Shown piece after piece: positions 18,216-26,144 of a stretch of DNA of 64,000 bases. Where the stretch lies: NCBI RefSeq assembly GCF_003584125.1, contig NZ_QXFL01000001.1, positions 620,001 to 684,000 on the forward strand, written 5' to 3'. The stretch is from Aurantiacibacter zhengii. Its GTDB lineage: Bacteria; Pseudomonadota; Alphaproteobacteria; Sphingomonadales; Sphingomonadaceae. Under the pieces are notes generated by a model. The model made no database searches, was not told the DNA's origin, and saw nothing but the letters and a program-made list of their open reading frames with translations. The translations under genes and the position numbers were made by a program. The first letter of the stretch is position 1. Every line of letters starts with the position of its first letter.

Positions 18216-18290
18216 TGGGGTGTAGCCAAGTGGTAAGGCACCGGTTTTTGGTACCGGCATTCGCAGGTTCGATCCCTGCCACCCCAGCCA
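18216..18290 (+). tRNA. tRNA-Gln (anticodon TTG)
   Basis: A full cloverleaf is visible. The acceptor stem TGGGGTG pairs with CACCCCA, the anticodon stem is CCGGT/ACCGG with loop TTTTGGT (anticodon TTG at 18248-18250, reading CAA/CAG), and the T arm is GCAGG-TTCGATC-CCTGC. G is the discriminator and CCA is encoded at 18288-18290. Confidence 0.97.
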
Positions 18291-18324
18291 CTTTTCCCAC
18301 CCGCAACCGTATCAGAGACCGCGA

Positions 18325-19569
18325 TCAATCCCGCGGGCGGCGGCTGACGAACACCAGCCCGGTCACGGTCAGAACGCTTGTTCCCAGCACGACCAGTGCA
18401 GCGCCCGCTGCGCCCAGCGCGTCGACCAGCCATGGCAGCGCCAGCAGGCCGATGGCCGTGGGAATGCCGCGCAGCAGGAAATTGGTGATCGCCCTGCCAT
18501 GCGCCAGCAGCAGCGCCTCGAGGCTGGCACCGGACAGTTCCAGCGCGGCGGCGGCGGCAAGGATGATCATCGGCCAGTACGCAGCCAGGAATGCGCTGCC
18601 CGCAATGGCAATGATGATCCATTCGCCTGCGACAAGGCCGAAGCCGATAACGACCGCGCCGGTAACGATTGCGATGCGGGTCATCTTTGCTGCCAGCAAG
18701 CGCGCATTCTCGGGATCGCGCACCAACTCGGGATAGACCGCGCGAAGCAGCGCCTGCGCCAGTTTTAGCAGTCCCTCGCCCAGTTGCGCGGCCACGCGGT
18801 AGATGCCCGCCAGCGCCGCGCCGCCGAAAGCGCCGACCAGCAGCACCAGCAACTGGCGGCTGGCAATGGTCAGCATGCCGGAAAGCGATGTGCCGATGAC
18901 GAAGCTCCACGCCTTACCGTCCTGTTCAGCCCCGGCTTCGCGGGGAAGGCGCGACAGGCTGAAGCGCCGCCAGTCTATCCGCTCCGTCTGGCCCGCCATC
19001 CACCAGTACATTGCGGCGGTCGCAATTTCGGCGATGCCCCAGACGACGAGGAAGGCGGTAATATTCGGTGCGAATACCGCAACCACGCCGGCCCCGGCAG
19101 CGCGCATGACGCTGGTGGTCGAATCCGCCGCAGCAGCGCGGGCATATTTGTCATGCACGCGCAGCAGCCCGGTCGGCGTGGAGCGGATGGCGAGCAGCGA
19201 AACGAGGGTGAACAGGAAGGTCGGCATGCGCAGGTCCGGCGCGATGGGTAGCCAGTCGCCCGCCAGCCAGAGGATCAGCGCCGCCGCCACGGTGCCCGTG
19301 ACGATGGTCAGCGCGTCCAGCGCGAGAGCAAACCCGGTGGCGGTGCCGCGATCTTCCGCCGTCTGTCCCCAGCGGACGACGGCCTGCCATGTCTGGAAGC
19401 TGGTAAAACCTACAACCAGTTGCGCGAAGGTGAAGGCGATGACGAACTGGCCGAACCCTTCCAGTCCCAGCGCGCGGGTGGCAAGCGCCAAATAGACGAG
19501 GCTGAGCACCGCGTTGATGCCGCGCGCGCCCATCAGCCAGCCGGTGTTCTGTAGTGCGCGGCGCATCAT
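18325..19569 (-). CDS. Polysaccharide/oligosaccharide flippase family membrane protein
   Basis: The protein (414 residues) has roughly 12 membrane segments and the N-terminal pattern of Wzx/polysaccharide export proteins (TGWLMGARGINAVLSLVYLALATRALGLEGFGQF, residues 8-42). Such proteins flip lipid-linked saccharides across the inner membrane. No glycosyltransferase lies directly beside it, so the substrate is unknown. It ends close to tRNA-Gln on the opposite strand. Confidence 0.8.
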   Translation of the reverse strand: MMRRALQNTGWLMGARGINAVLSLVYLALATRALGLEGFGQFVIAFTFAQLVVGFTSFQTWQAVVRWGQTAEDRGTATGFALALDALTIVTGTVAAALILWLAGDWLPIAPDLRMPTFLFTLVSLLAIRSTPTGLLRVHDKYARAAAADSTTSVMRAAGAGVVAVFAPNITAFLVVWGIAEIATAAMYWWMAGQTERIDWRRFSLSRLPREAGAEQDGKAWSFVIGTSLSGMLTIASRQLLVLLVGAFGGAALAGIYRVAAQLGEGLLKLAQALLRAVYPELVRDPENARLLAAKMTRIAIVTGAVVIGFGLVAGEWIIIAIAGSAFLAAYWPMIILAAAAALELSGASLEALLLAHGRAITNFLLRGIPTAIGLLALPWLVDALGAAGAALVVLGTSVLTVTGLVFVSRRPRD

Positions 19570-19633
19570 AGGCAGCCGCCCTGCCCCACCCTTGCGGGAA
19601 TTGCAAAAGCCAACTTATCGCCGGTAAATCGGA

Positions 19634-20308
19634 TCAGTCGCGCGGGGGCAGCGGTTCCTGCGGATTGTTGGGCACCAGGATCAGCTCGCCCTGCTCGATC
19701 CGTACGCTGGCGAGGCGCGATAACAGGTTCATGCCGATCACGTTGGTATCACCCAGCCCCGGCGCGATCACCGCGTCGAGGCCGTTGGCAGCGACATTGC
19801 CAAAGCGCAGCGACTCGATGTTCGTCAGGTGCGCAGCCACCGCGCCGTTAGCCGTCTGCAGGCGGATCGGCAGCCCGCCGTCGCGCGGCTCGAGCCCCGC
19901 GATCTGCGCGGTTCGTTCGCTTACCGCGGTCAGCGTGGCACCGGTATCGACCATGAAGGGAAAGCGCTGGCCGTTAACCTCTGCGTCCAGCCAGTAATGC
20001 CCGTCACGCGACAGGGCTACGCGAGTTTCCCCGCCCTGCACCACCTGCTCGGGCATTCCCAGTTCGGGCACGGCCATGGAAAAGCGCGGGTCCAGCCGCG
20101 AAAGTTGCAGCACCACCAGCACCAAGATCGCCATCAGCGAAAGCGTGCTGGCAAAGCGCAACAAACGCCCCAATGCCGGCACCCGCGATATCAGCATCGA
20201 ACCCAACACGCCTGCCGCCATCGCGGCGATAGCCGCCATCAGCAGACCCGACTTGGGTATCTCGCGGATCATCATGGCGATCTGGTCGAAGATGGCGGCG
20301 GGGTCCAT
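19634..20308 (-). CDS. Membrane-anchored retropepsin-like aspartic protease (TIGR02281 type)
   Basis: The protein (224 residues) has two N-terminal hydrophobic segments followed by a single-lobed aspartic protease domain. The catalytic motif is PFMVDTGATLTAVS, and the late glycine-rich hydrophobic motif is TNVIGMNLLSRL. Such clan AA proteins act in the periplasm as dimers. The start at 20308 is an ATG; a TTG three codons upstream is possible. It stands between the flippase and egtD; partners are unknown. Confidence 0.85.
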   Translation of the reverse strand: MDPAAIFDQIAMMIREIPKSGLLMAAIAAMAAGVLGSMLISRVPALGRLLRFASTLSLMAILVLVVLQLSRLDPRFSMAVPELGMPEQVVQGGETRVALSRDGHYWLDAEVNGQRFPFMVDTGATLTAVSERTAQIAGLEPRDGGLPIRLQTANGAVAAHLTNIESLRFGNVAANGLDAVIAPGLGDTNVIGMNLLSRLASVRIEQGELILVPNNPQEPLPPRD

Positions 20309-20353
20309 GGCGGGCAATATAGGGCGCGATGCCCGAATTTGCGAAGGCCGTTT

Positions 20354-21340
20354 CTAGGGCGCGGCGCGCTTGATCGTGGCTTCGGCCAGAATCACGGAAA
20401 AGCGCCCCTGCGCATCGGTCCAGCGTGCGATCGGCGTCCAGTGGCCCGCCAGCAACAGCGTGTTCGAACTGCGCGCGTCGAACTTGTGGCTGTTCTCGGT
20501 ATGGATGGTCTCGCCTGCCCGCATGGAGAAACTTCTGTCTGCCACGCTGAAAGTCACATCCTCCTCCGCCACGGCGTGCATCTCGATACGGGCGAAGGTG
20601 TCGTTCCAGCGTGCCTCGTGATGAAATTTCTGCACCGGGATGGTGCCATCCAGCTCCCGGTTGATGCGGCGCAGGAGGTTGAGATTGAATTCCGCCGTCA
20701 CGCCGCGTGCATCGTCGTAGGCGGCTTCGAGCACATCCTTGTCCTTGATCAGGTCCATGCCGATCAGCAGCATGGCATCGGTGCCCAGCGTTTCCCGCAT
20801 GGAGCGCAGCAGGTCGACCGCGCTACGCGGCACCATGTTGCCGATGGTGGAGCCGGGAAAGAAGCCGAGCTTGGGCATATCGGCCACCTCGGCCGGCAGC
20901 TGCACTTTCTTCGTGAAGTCCGCTTCGACCGGATAGACCGGCAGGCCCGGGAACTTGGCAGACAGGTCGGCTGCGGCGGCGCGCAGGAAATCGCCCGCAA
21001 TATCCAGCGGCACATAGGCTCCCGGATCGATGGCCTCGAGCAGCAAGGGCGTCTTCACCGAGGAGCCCGAGCCGAACTCCACCACCGCGCGGCCCGAACC
21101 GACAGCGTCGGCAAATTCCTGGCCGCGGTTCTCCAAAATCTCTTTTTCCGAACGGGTCGGGTAATACTCGGGGACCTGCGTGATGTCCTCGAACAACTGC
21201 GAACCCGCATCGTCGTAGAGCCAGCGCGCCGGAATCGCCTTTTGCGGCTGGCCGAGGCCTGCCAGCACGTCGGCACGAAAGGCGCGGTCGACCCCGTCCT
21301 CGTCGAGATCGACGAGCTGGATGCCTTCGGAATTTGCCAT
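20354..21340 (-). CDS. egtD: L-histidine N-alpha-methyltransferase EgtD
   Basis: EgtD makes hercynine from histidine with three S-adenosylmethionines, the first step of ergothioneine synthesis. The protein (328 residues) has the family motifs ARWLYDDAGSQLFEDITQ near the N-terminus, VEFGSGSSVKTPLL for SAM, FFPGSTIGNM, and a C-terminal FARIEMHAV with FSMRAGETIHTENSHK for histidine binding. The start at 21340 overlaps the egtB stop (TGATG), so it is coupled to egtB. Confidence 0.93.
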   Translation of the reverse strand: MANSEGIQLVDLDEDGVDRAFRADVLAGLGQPQKAIPARWLYDDAGSQLFEDITQVPEYYPTRSEKEILENRGQEFADAVGSGRAVVEFGSGSSVKTPLLLEAIDPGAYVPLDIAGDFLRAAAADLSAKFPGLPVYPVEADFTKKVQLPAEVADMPKLGFFPGSTIGNMVPRSAVDLLRSMRETLGTDAMLLIGMDLIKDKDVLEAAYDDARGVTAEFNLNLLRRINRELDGTIPVQKFHHEARWNDTFARIEMHAVAEEDVTFSVADRSFSMRAGETIHTENSHKFDARSSNTLLLAGHWTPIARWTDAQGRFSVILAEATIKRAAP

Positions 21341-22614
21341 CAGATATCCTTTGCCAGCCGCAGGCCGGTGAATTGCCAGCGCTGCTGGGGATAGAAGAAA
21401 TTGCGGTAGCTGGCCCGCGAATGGCCGCGCACGGTGGCGCAACTGGCACCTTTTAGCACCCACTGGCCGGCCATGAACTTGCCGTTGTATTCGCCCACCG
21501 CGCCTTCCGCGGGTTGGAACCGCGGATAAGGAAGATAGGCCGAGCGCGTGAACTGCCATACATCGCCGAACAGCTCTGCCGTGCCAACAGGCGTCGGCGG
21601 CACGGCAGCGTCCAGCTGGTTGCCCGCGCTGGCATCGAAGCGCTGGCCCGTCTCGGGTGCGTCCTGTCCGCGGGCGATGGCTTCCCACTCGAATTCCGTG
21701 GGCAGGCGGCACCCCGCCCAGGAGGCGAAAGCATCGGCTTCGAAATAGGAAATGTGCGACACCGGCGCATCCGGATCGCGTTCCTGCCAGCCTGCGTGCG
21801 TGAAATGCTCGCCCCCCGCGCCCTCGCCGCGCCAGTAGAGCGGCGCGGTAATGTTGCAGCGGTTCAGCCAGTCCCAGGCATCGGACAGCCAGAGCCGATG
21901 GTCCCCATAGCCACCGTCGGCGATGAACTGGTCCCACTCCCCGTTGGTAACGAGGCGGCGCGACATGGCGAACGGCTCCAGCAATGTGCGGTGCGCCGGG
22001 CCTTCGTTGTCGAACCCGAAACCTTCCGACTGGTGGCCGACACGGGCGATGCCGCCGGGATGCTCGATCCAACCGTCCGCCTGTGCCGGCGCTGCCGGAC
22101 CCGGCCTGTCCCACATTGCGGGCCCGAGCGGGTTTTTGGAAAACGCATGCTTAATGTCGGTCAGCAGCAGTTCGATGTGCTGTTGTTCGTGTGCGAGACC
22201 CAGTTCGATCAGGTCAAGGCAGCGCTCGTCATCCAGCAGCGGCTCCATCGCCGCGTTCACATGAGCGCGCCATTCCAGCACGTCGGCCAAAGTCGGCCGG
22301 GTGACAAGGCCGCGGTTGCCGCGCGCGATGCGCTCTCCCTCGGTCTCGTAATAGGAATTGAACAGGAACGGAAAAGCCTCGTCATACAGGCGGTAGTCGG
22401 GCAGGTGATCGCGCAGCAGGAAGGTCTCCCAGAACCACGTGGTGTGGGCCGCGTGCCACTTCGCAGGGGATGCATCTTCCATAGACTGGATCGTGGCATC
22501 AGCCTCGCTCAGCGGCGCCAGCAACCCTTCCATCAGGCTGCGGGTGGCCACGAAACGGTCTGCGAGCGCGCCCGGGGGCGTGCTGGAACCTTTGCGGATA
22601 CTGGTCTGGGGCAA
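21340..22614 (-). CDS. egtB: Ergothioneine biosynthesis sulfoxide synthase EgtB
   Basis: EgtB is a non-haem iron enzyme joining hercynine to a thiol (gamma-glutamylcysteine or cysteine) with oxygen. The DinB-like N-terminal half supplies iron ligands HAAHTTWFWE and HEQQHIE; the C-terminal half is an FGE-sulfatase fold (CRLPTEFEWEAIARG, QWVLKGASCATVRGHSR). The frame is open to 22710 only by a TTG. The TTG at 22614, with GGGAG at good spacing, gives about 424 residues and fits the family's usual start. It is the first gene of an egtB-egtD pair; no egtC or egtE lies beside it. Confidence 0.92.
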   Translation of the reverse strand: MPQTSIRKGSSTPPGALADRFVATRSLMEGLLAPLSEADATIQSMEDASPAKWHAAHTTWFWETFLLRDHLPDYRLYDEAFPFLFNSYYETEGERIARGNRGLVTRPTLADVLEWRAHVNAAMEPLLDDERCLDLIELGLAHEQQHIELLLTDIKHAFSKNPLGPAMWDRPGPAAPAQADGWIEHPGGIARVGHQSEGFGFDNEGPAHRTLLEPFAMSRRLVTNGEWDQFIADGGYGDHRLWLSDAWDWLNRCNITAPLYWRGEGAGGEHFTHAGWQERDPDAPVSHISYFEADAFASWAGCRLPTEFEWEAIARGQDAPETGQRFDASAGNQLDAAVPPTPVGTAELFGDVWQFTRSAYLPYPRFQPAEGAVGEYNGKFMAGQWVLKGASCATVRGHSRASYRNFFYPQQRWQFTGLRLAKDI

Positions 22615-22715
22615 GGCCGTCTCCCGGGGGGCTTTTTCCTGTGTCCTACGAACGAATGCCAAATCGGGTTTCCGATTAACACCCGCAAGGCACAGAAAAA
22701 ATCGGGACAAAGTGC

Positions 22716-24527
22716 CTAGGCAGCGCGCCTCACCTGGTTGCGTCCGGCTCCCTTGGCCTCGTACAGCGCGGCGTCGGCGCGGCCCAGCAGGCAGTCGCCC
22801 GTGTCACCTTGGCGAAAGTACGCAAGGCCCGCACTGATGGTGACCCGGGGCAGGCGTGTTCCGGCAAAGCCCTGGCCCACCGCCTCACACAGACGCTCGG
22901 CAAGCTGACTAACGGCATGCTCCGGCGTGCCCGCGATCAGCCAGACGAATTCCTCCCCGCCGATGCGGCCCACCACATCGCCTTTCCGCGCCTTGCTGCG
23001 CGCAATTTGTGCCACTTTCTGGATGACCTCGTCGCCCGTCTGGTGGCCATGGGTGTCATTCACGGCTTTGAAATGGTCGATATCGAACAGGATCGCGGCC
23101 AGCGGTCCGCCGTAGTTTTCCGCTACCACCACCATGTTGTCGAGCCGGGCCAAGGTATGGCGCCGATTCGGCAATCCGGTAAGCGAATCGGTATTGGCCA
23201 GCTTCTGCGCCTCCGTCGCCAGCTTCATCGCGCGGTTGCGCGCGGTGTCGAGCGCTTCCTCGCGGCGGACCTGCTCGGTCACGTCCATCGCCACGCCAAA
23301 CACCGCCGACCGCTCGCCGCGCCGGTCGAATTCGTTGCGCACGGACATTTGCAGCACGCGTTTCAGCTGGTTGGCCGGCCTGATGCAGAACGTGAAGCGA
23401 TAGGTATCGAGCGTTTCCCGGTTTCGTTCGATATGCTCGAAAAGCTCCTCGCCGCCGGGCGGCATGCGATGCCTTACATCGCCCGGATCGGGGGCAAGCG
23501 ATCGCGGCAGGCCCAGCATTTCCAGCATGTTTGGCGAATAATCCTGCCTGCCCCCTGCCAGATCGAGACGCCAGCGGCCGATACGCGCGGTTTCCTCCGC
23601 CAGGTTGAACAGCATCAGGCTCTCGCGCATTTCCCGGTTGCGGGCGATCAGCTCACGCTGCAGCTGCTGCCGGTGCATCAGCGTGGCAGCAACCGGCAGG
23701 GCCGTGGCCAGCATGGTCACCATCCACGTCTGGAAGACCAGGGTCGCCTCCGCCGCGCTGACGCCGAGATAGGGCATCGGCGATCCGGACACGACGCTCA
23801 GCGCCGTGGCGACCGCGGCATAGACTAGCACGACCAGCAGGCTGGCCATCTGGCCATAGCGGACCGCGGCAATAACCATCGCTGCAACCAGCAGCGGCAT
23901 CAGCGTGACCTCGTGGACCTGCAGAGCAAGCAGCGACAGCAGCGCGCAGCCAAGCAACAGGGTGTAAAGCGAGCGCTCCACCGTCCCGTCATCCACCCCG
24001 CTTCCGCGCGAAGTCAGGTTGCGCAGCACCATCAGCAGGACCGGGGCGAAAATCACCACGCCCAGCACATTGGCAAGGTACCACCAGGCGAACTGGGCAA
24101 ACGTCTGCTCCGCGCGAAACGGGATGGCTATCAGCGCGCCCGCCAGGCATCCCGCCATGGCGGCGGCGAAAAGGCCACATATCTGCTGGAATCGGCGCGG
24201 CAACCGGGCGCGTCCGCCAAGCACGCGTACGCTGACCATCGCGATCAGCGCGGATTGAACGACGCTTGAAATGGCAAAGGCTGTCGCGAGCAGGAGGGGC
24301 GTGCCGATCAGGTAAGACGTTGCCGCCTGCATCGGCAGCAGGACGAGTGCCAGGCGGATCCAGTGCTGCTGCCTCACCCCGTAGAAGGCAGCGACCATGG
24401 CGCCCGCCGGTGCCCAGACCACGATGACGCCGCCCAGCATATCGCGCAGCACCAGCGATCCGAGCGCCAACATGGCCCAGACCACTCCCGCCAACACCGG
24501 ATCCCGCAGCGCGCGCCACACTTGCAC
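22716..24527 (-). CDS. Membrane-bound diguanylate cyclase (MASE1-like sensor, PAS, GGDEF)
   Basis: The protein (603 residues) has an N-terminal multi-helix membrane domain resembling MASE1 (about residues 10-290), a PAS-type segment (LFNLAEETARIGRWRLDLAGG onward), and a GGDEF domain (about 445-600). The active site is GGEEF near 523, and RKGD five residues before it is an allosteric product-inhibition site, so it should be an active c-di-GMP synthase with feedback. GTG at 24527 is chosen because GGGAG lies 8 nt upstream; the frame extends to 24551. No EAL domain is present. The sensed signal is unknown. Confidence 0.88.
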   Translation of the reverse strand: MQVWRALRDPVLAGVVWAMLALGSLVLRDMLGGVIVVWAPAGAMVAAFYGVRQQHWIRLALVLLPMQAATSYLIGTPLLLATAFAISSVVQSALIAMVSVRVLGGRARLPRRFQQICGLFAAAMAGCLAGALIAIPFRAEQTFAQFAWWYLANVLGVVIFAPVLLMVLRNLTSRGSGVDDGTVERSLYTLLLGCALLSLLALQVHEVTLMPLLVAAMVIAAVRYGQMASLLVVLVYAAVATALSVVSGSPMPYLGVSAAEATLVFQTWMVTMLATALPVAATLMHRQQLQRELIARNREMRESLMLFNLAEETARIGRWRLDLAGGRQDYSPNMLEMLGLPRSLAPDPGDVRHRMPPGGEELFEHIERNRETLDTYRFTFCIRPANQLKRVLQMSVRNEFDRRGERSAVFGVAMDVTEQVRREEALDTARNRAMKLATEAQKLANTDSLTGLPNRRHTLARLDNMVVVAENYGGPLAAILFDIDHFKAVNDTHGHQTGDEVIQKVAQIARSKARKGDVVGRIGGEEFVWLIAGTPEHAVSQLAERLCEAVGQGFAGTRLPRVTISAGLAYFRQGDTGDCLLGRADAALYEAKGAGRNQVRRAA

Positions 24528-24628
24528 CTGGCAAACTCCCTGAAAAATCAAGGTTTAGCATAGCCGCGGTTAGTTAACGGCCAGCGCAAAGCAGGCCAGG
24601 TATTATCCCCGGAAGGGGACAGGAAAGC

Positions 24629-26008
24629 CTACTCTGCCGCTTCGCGCGCTTCGCCAAGTTCGAGATTGATCATCTCGGCCAGCATGAACGACAGTTCCAG
24701 CGCCTGCGCGGCGTTCAGTCGCGGATCGCAATGGGTATGATAGCGATCGGCGAGGCCAGCATCGGTAATGGCCACCGCGCCGCCAGTGCACTCTGTCACG
24801 TCCTGCCCGGTCATTTCGACATGGATGCCGCCAGCGTGGGTGCCTTCGGCGCGGTGAACCGCGAAAAAGCCACGCACTTCGGACAGGATGCGGTCGAAAG
24901 GCCGCGTCTTGAAGCCGCTTTCGGACTTCACGACATTGCCGTGCATCGGATCGCAGCTCCACACCACCGGGTGGCCTTCGCGCTGGATGGCGCGCACCAG
25001 CGGCGGCAGGCCGTCCTCGACCTTGCCCGCGCCGAACCGACTGATCAGCGTGATCCGTCCCGGTTCGCGCGCGGGGTTGAGCACGTTCAGCATCTGCAGC
25101 AGCGCATCGGGCTCCAGCGAGGGGCCGCATTTCACGCCGATTGGATTGTTGACCCCGCGCAGGAATTCCACGTGCGCGCTGTCCATGAAGCGGGTGCGGT
25201 CCCCGATCCACAGCATGTGGGCGGAGGTATCGTACCAGTCGCCGGTCAGCGAATCCTGCCGCGTCATCGCCTGCTCGTAAGGCAGCAGCAGCGCCTCGTG
25301 GCTGGTGTAGAAGGTCGCGGTCTTGAGCGATTGCTGCTCTTCGATATCGATTCCGCAGGCCTCGATGAAGTCCAGCGCCTCACCAATGCGGTCGGCGATC
25401 TGCTTGAACTGACCGGCCCACGGGCTGCGGTCCATGAAATCCAGCGTCCAGCGGTGGACTTCGCGCAAGTTGGCGTAACCACCGCCCGCAAAGGCGCGCA
25501 GGAGGTTCAGCGTCGCCGCCGCCTGTGAATAGGCGCGGACCATGCGCTGCGGATCGTTACGGCGCGATTCGGGCGAGAAGTCGATACCGTTCACGTTGTC
25601 GCCGAAATAGCTGGGCAGCGTGATGTCGCCCTGCGTTTCGTAATCGGAACTGCGCGGCTTGGCGAACTGGCCCGCCATGCGCCCGACCTTCACGACCGGC
25701 ATCTTGCTGGCGAAAGTCAGCACCGCGGCCATCTGCAGGATCACGCGGAAGGTATCGCGGATATTATTGGGCGTGAATTCGGCGAAGCTTTCCGCGCAGT
25801 CGCCGCCCTGCACCAGAAAAGCCTCCCCCGCAGCAACCTGCGCCAGGTCGGCCTTCAGATTGCGGGCTTCACCGGCAAACACCAGCGGCGGAAACCCGGC
25901 CAGCGTGCCCACGGCCTCTGCCAGGGCGTCCGCGTCTTCGTACTTTGGCAGGTGCTTCGCGGTGAAACGGTCCTGCTTCCAGCTATCGGGTGTCCAATTG
26001 TCTGCCAC
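24629..26008 (-). CDS. Class II 3-deoxy-D-arabino-heptulosonate 7-phosphate (DAHP) synthase
   Basis: It catalyses phosphoenolpyruvate plus erythrose-4-phosphate to DAHP, the first shikimate-pathway step. The protein (459 residues) matches the plant/mycobacterial class II type: [15 protein letters not shown] (metal-binding Cys), [33 protein letters not shown] and [19 protein letters not shown]. Length is right for class II. It starts with GTG ([10 protein letters not shown]). No other aromatic-pathway genes are near. Feedback control is likely but not readable. Confidence 0.95.
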   Translation of the reverse strand: MADNWTPDSWKQDRFTAKHLPKYEDADALAEAVGTLAGFPPLVFAGEARNLKADLAQVAAGEAFLVQGGDCAESFAEFTPNNIRDTFRVILQMAAVLTFASKMPVVKVGRMAGQFAKPRSSDYETQGDITLPSYFGDNVNGIDFSPESRRNDPQRMVRAYSQAAATLNLLRAFAGGGYANLREVHRWTLDFMDRSPWAGQFKQIADRIGEALDFIEACGIDIEEQQSLKTATFYTSHEALLLPYEQAMTRQDSLTGDWYDTSAHMLWIGDRTRFMDSAHVEFLRGVNNPIGVKCGPSLEPDALLQMLNVLNPAREPGRITLISRFGAGKVEDGLPPLVRAIQREGHPVVWSCDPMHGNVVKSESGFKTRPFDRILSEVRGFFAVHRAEGTHAGGIHVEMTGQDVTECTGGAVAITDAGLADRYHTHCDPRLNAAQALELSFMLAEMINLELGEAREAAE

Positions 26009-26144
26009 GTATCCACTCGTTCATGTCGCCCGCTCCCCGCCGGGCCGAAAAGTCCAAAAGTGTCGGGGAGCCACGGCTCCTACAGTCAGGCTTGGCGGGG
26101 CGCAAAGGTTACATGCGAAACGGGCGAATGCGAACTTTGGCGTG

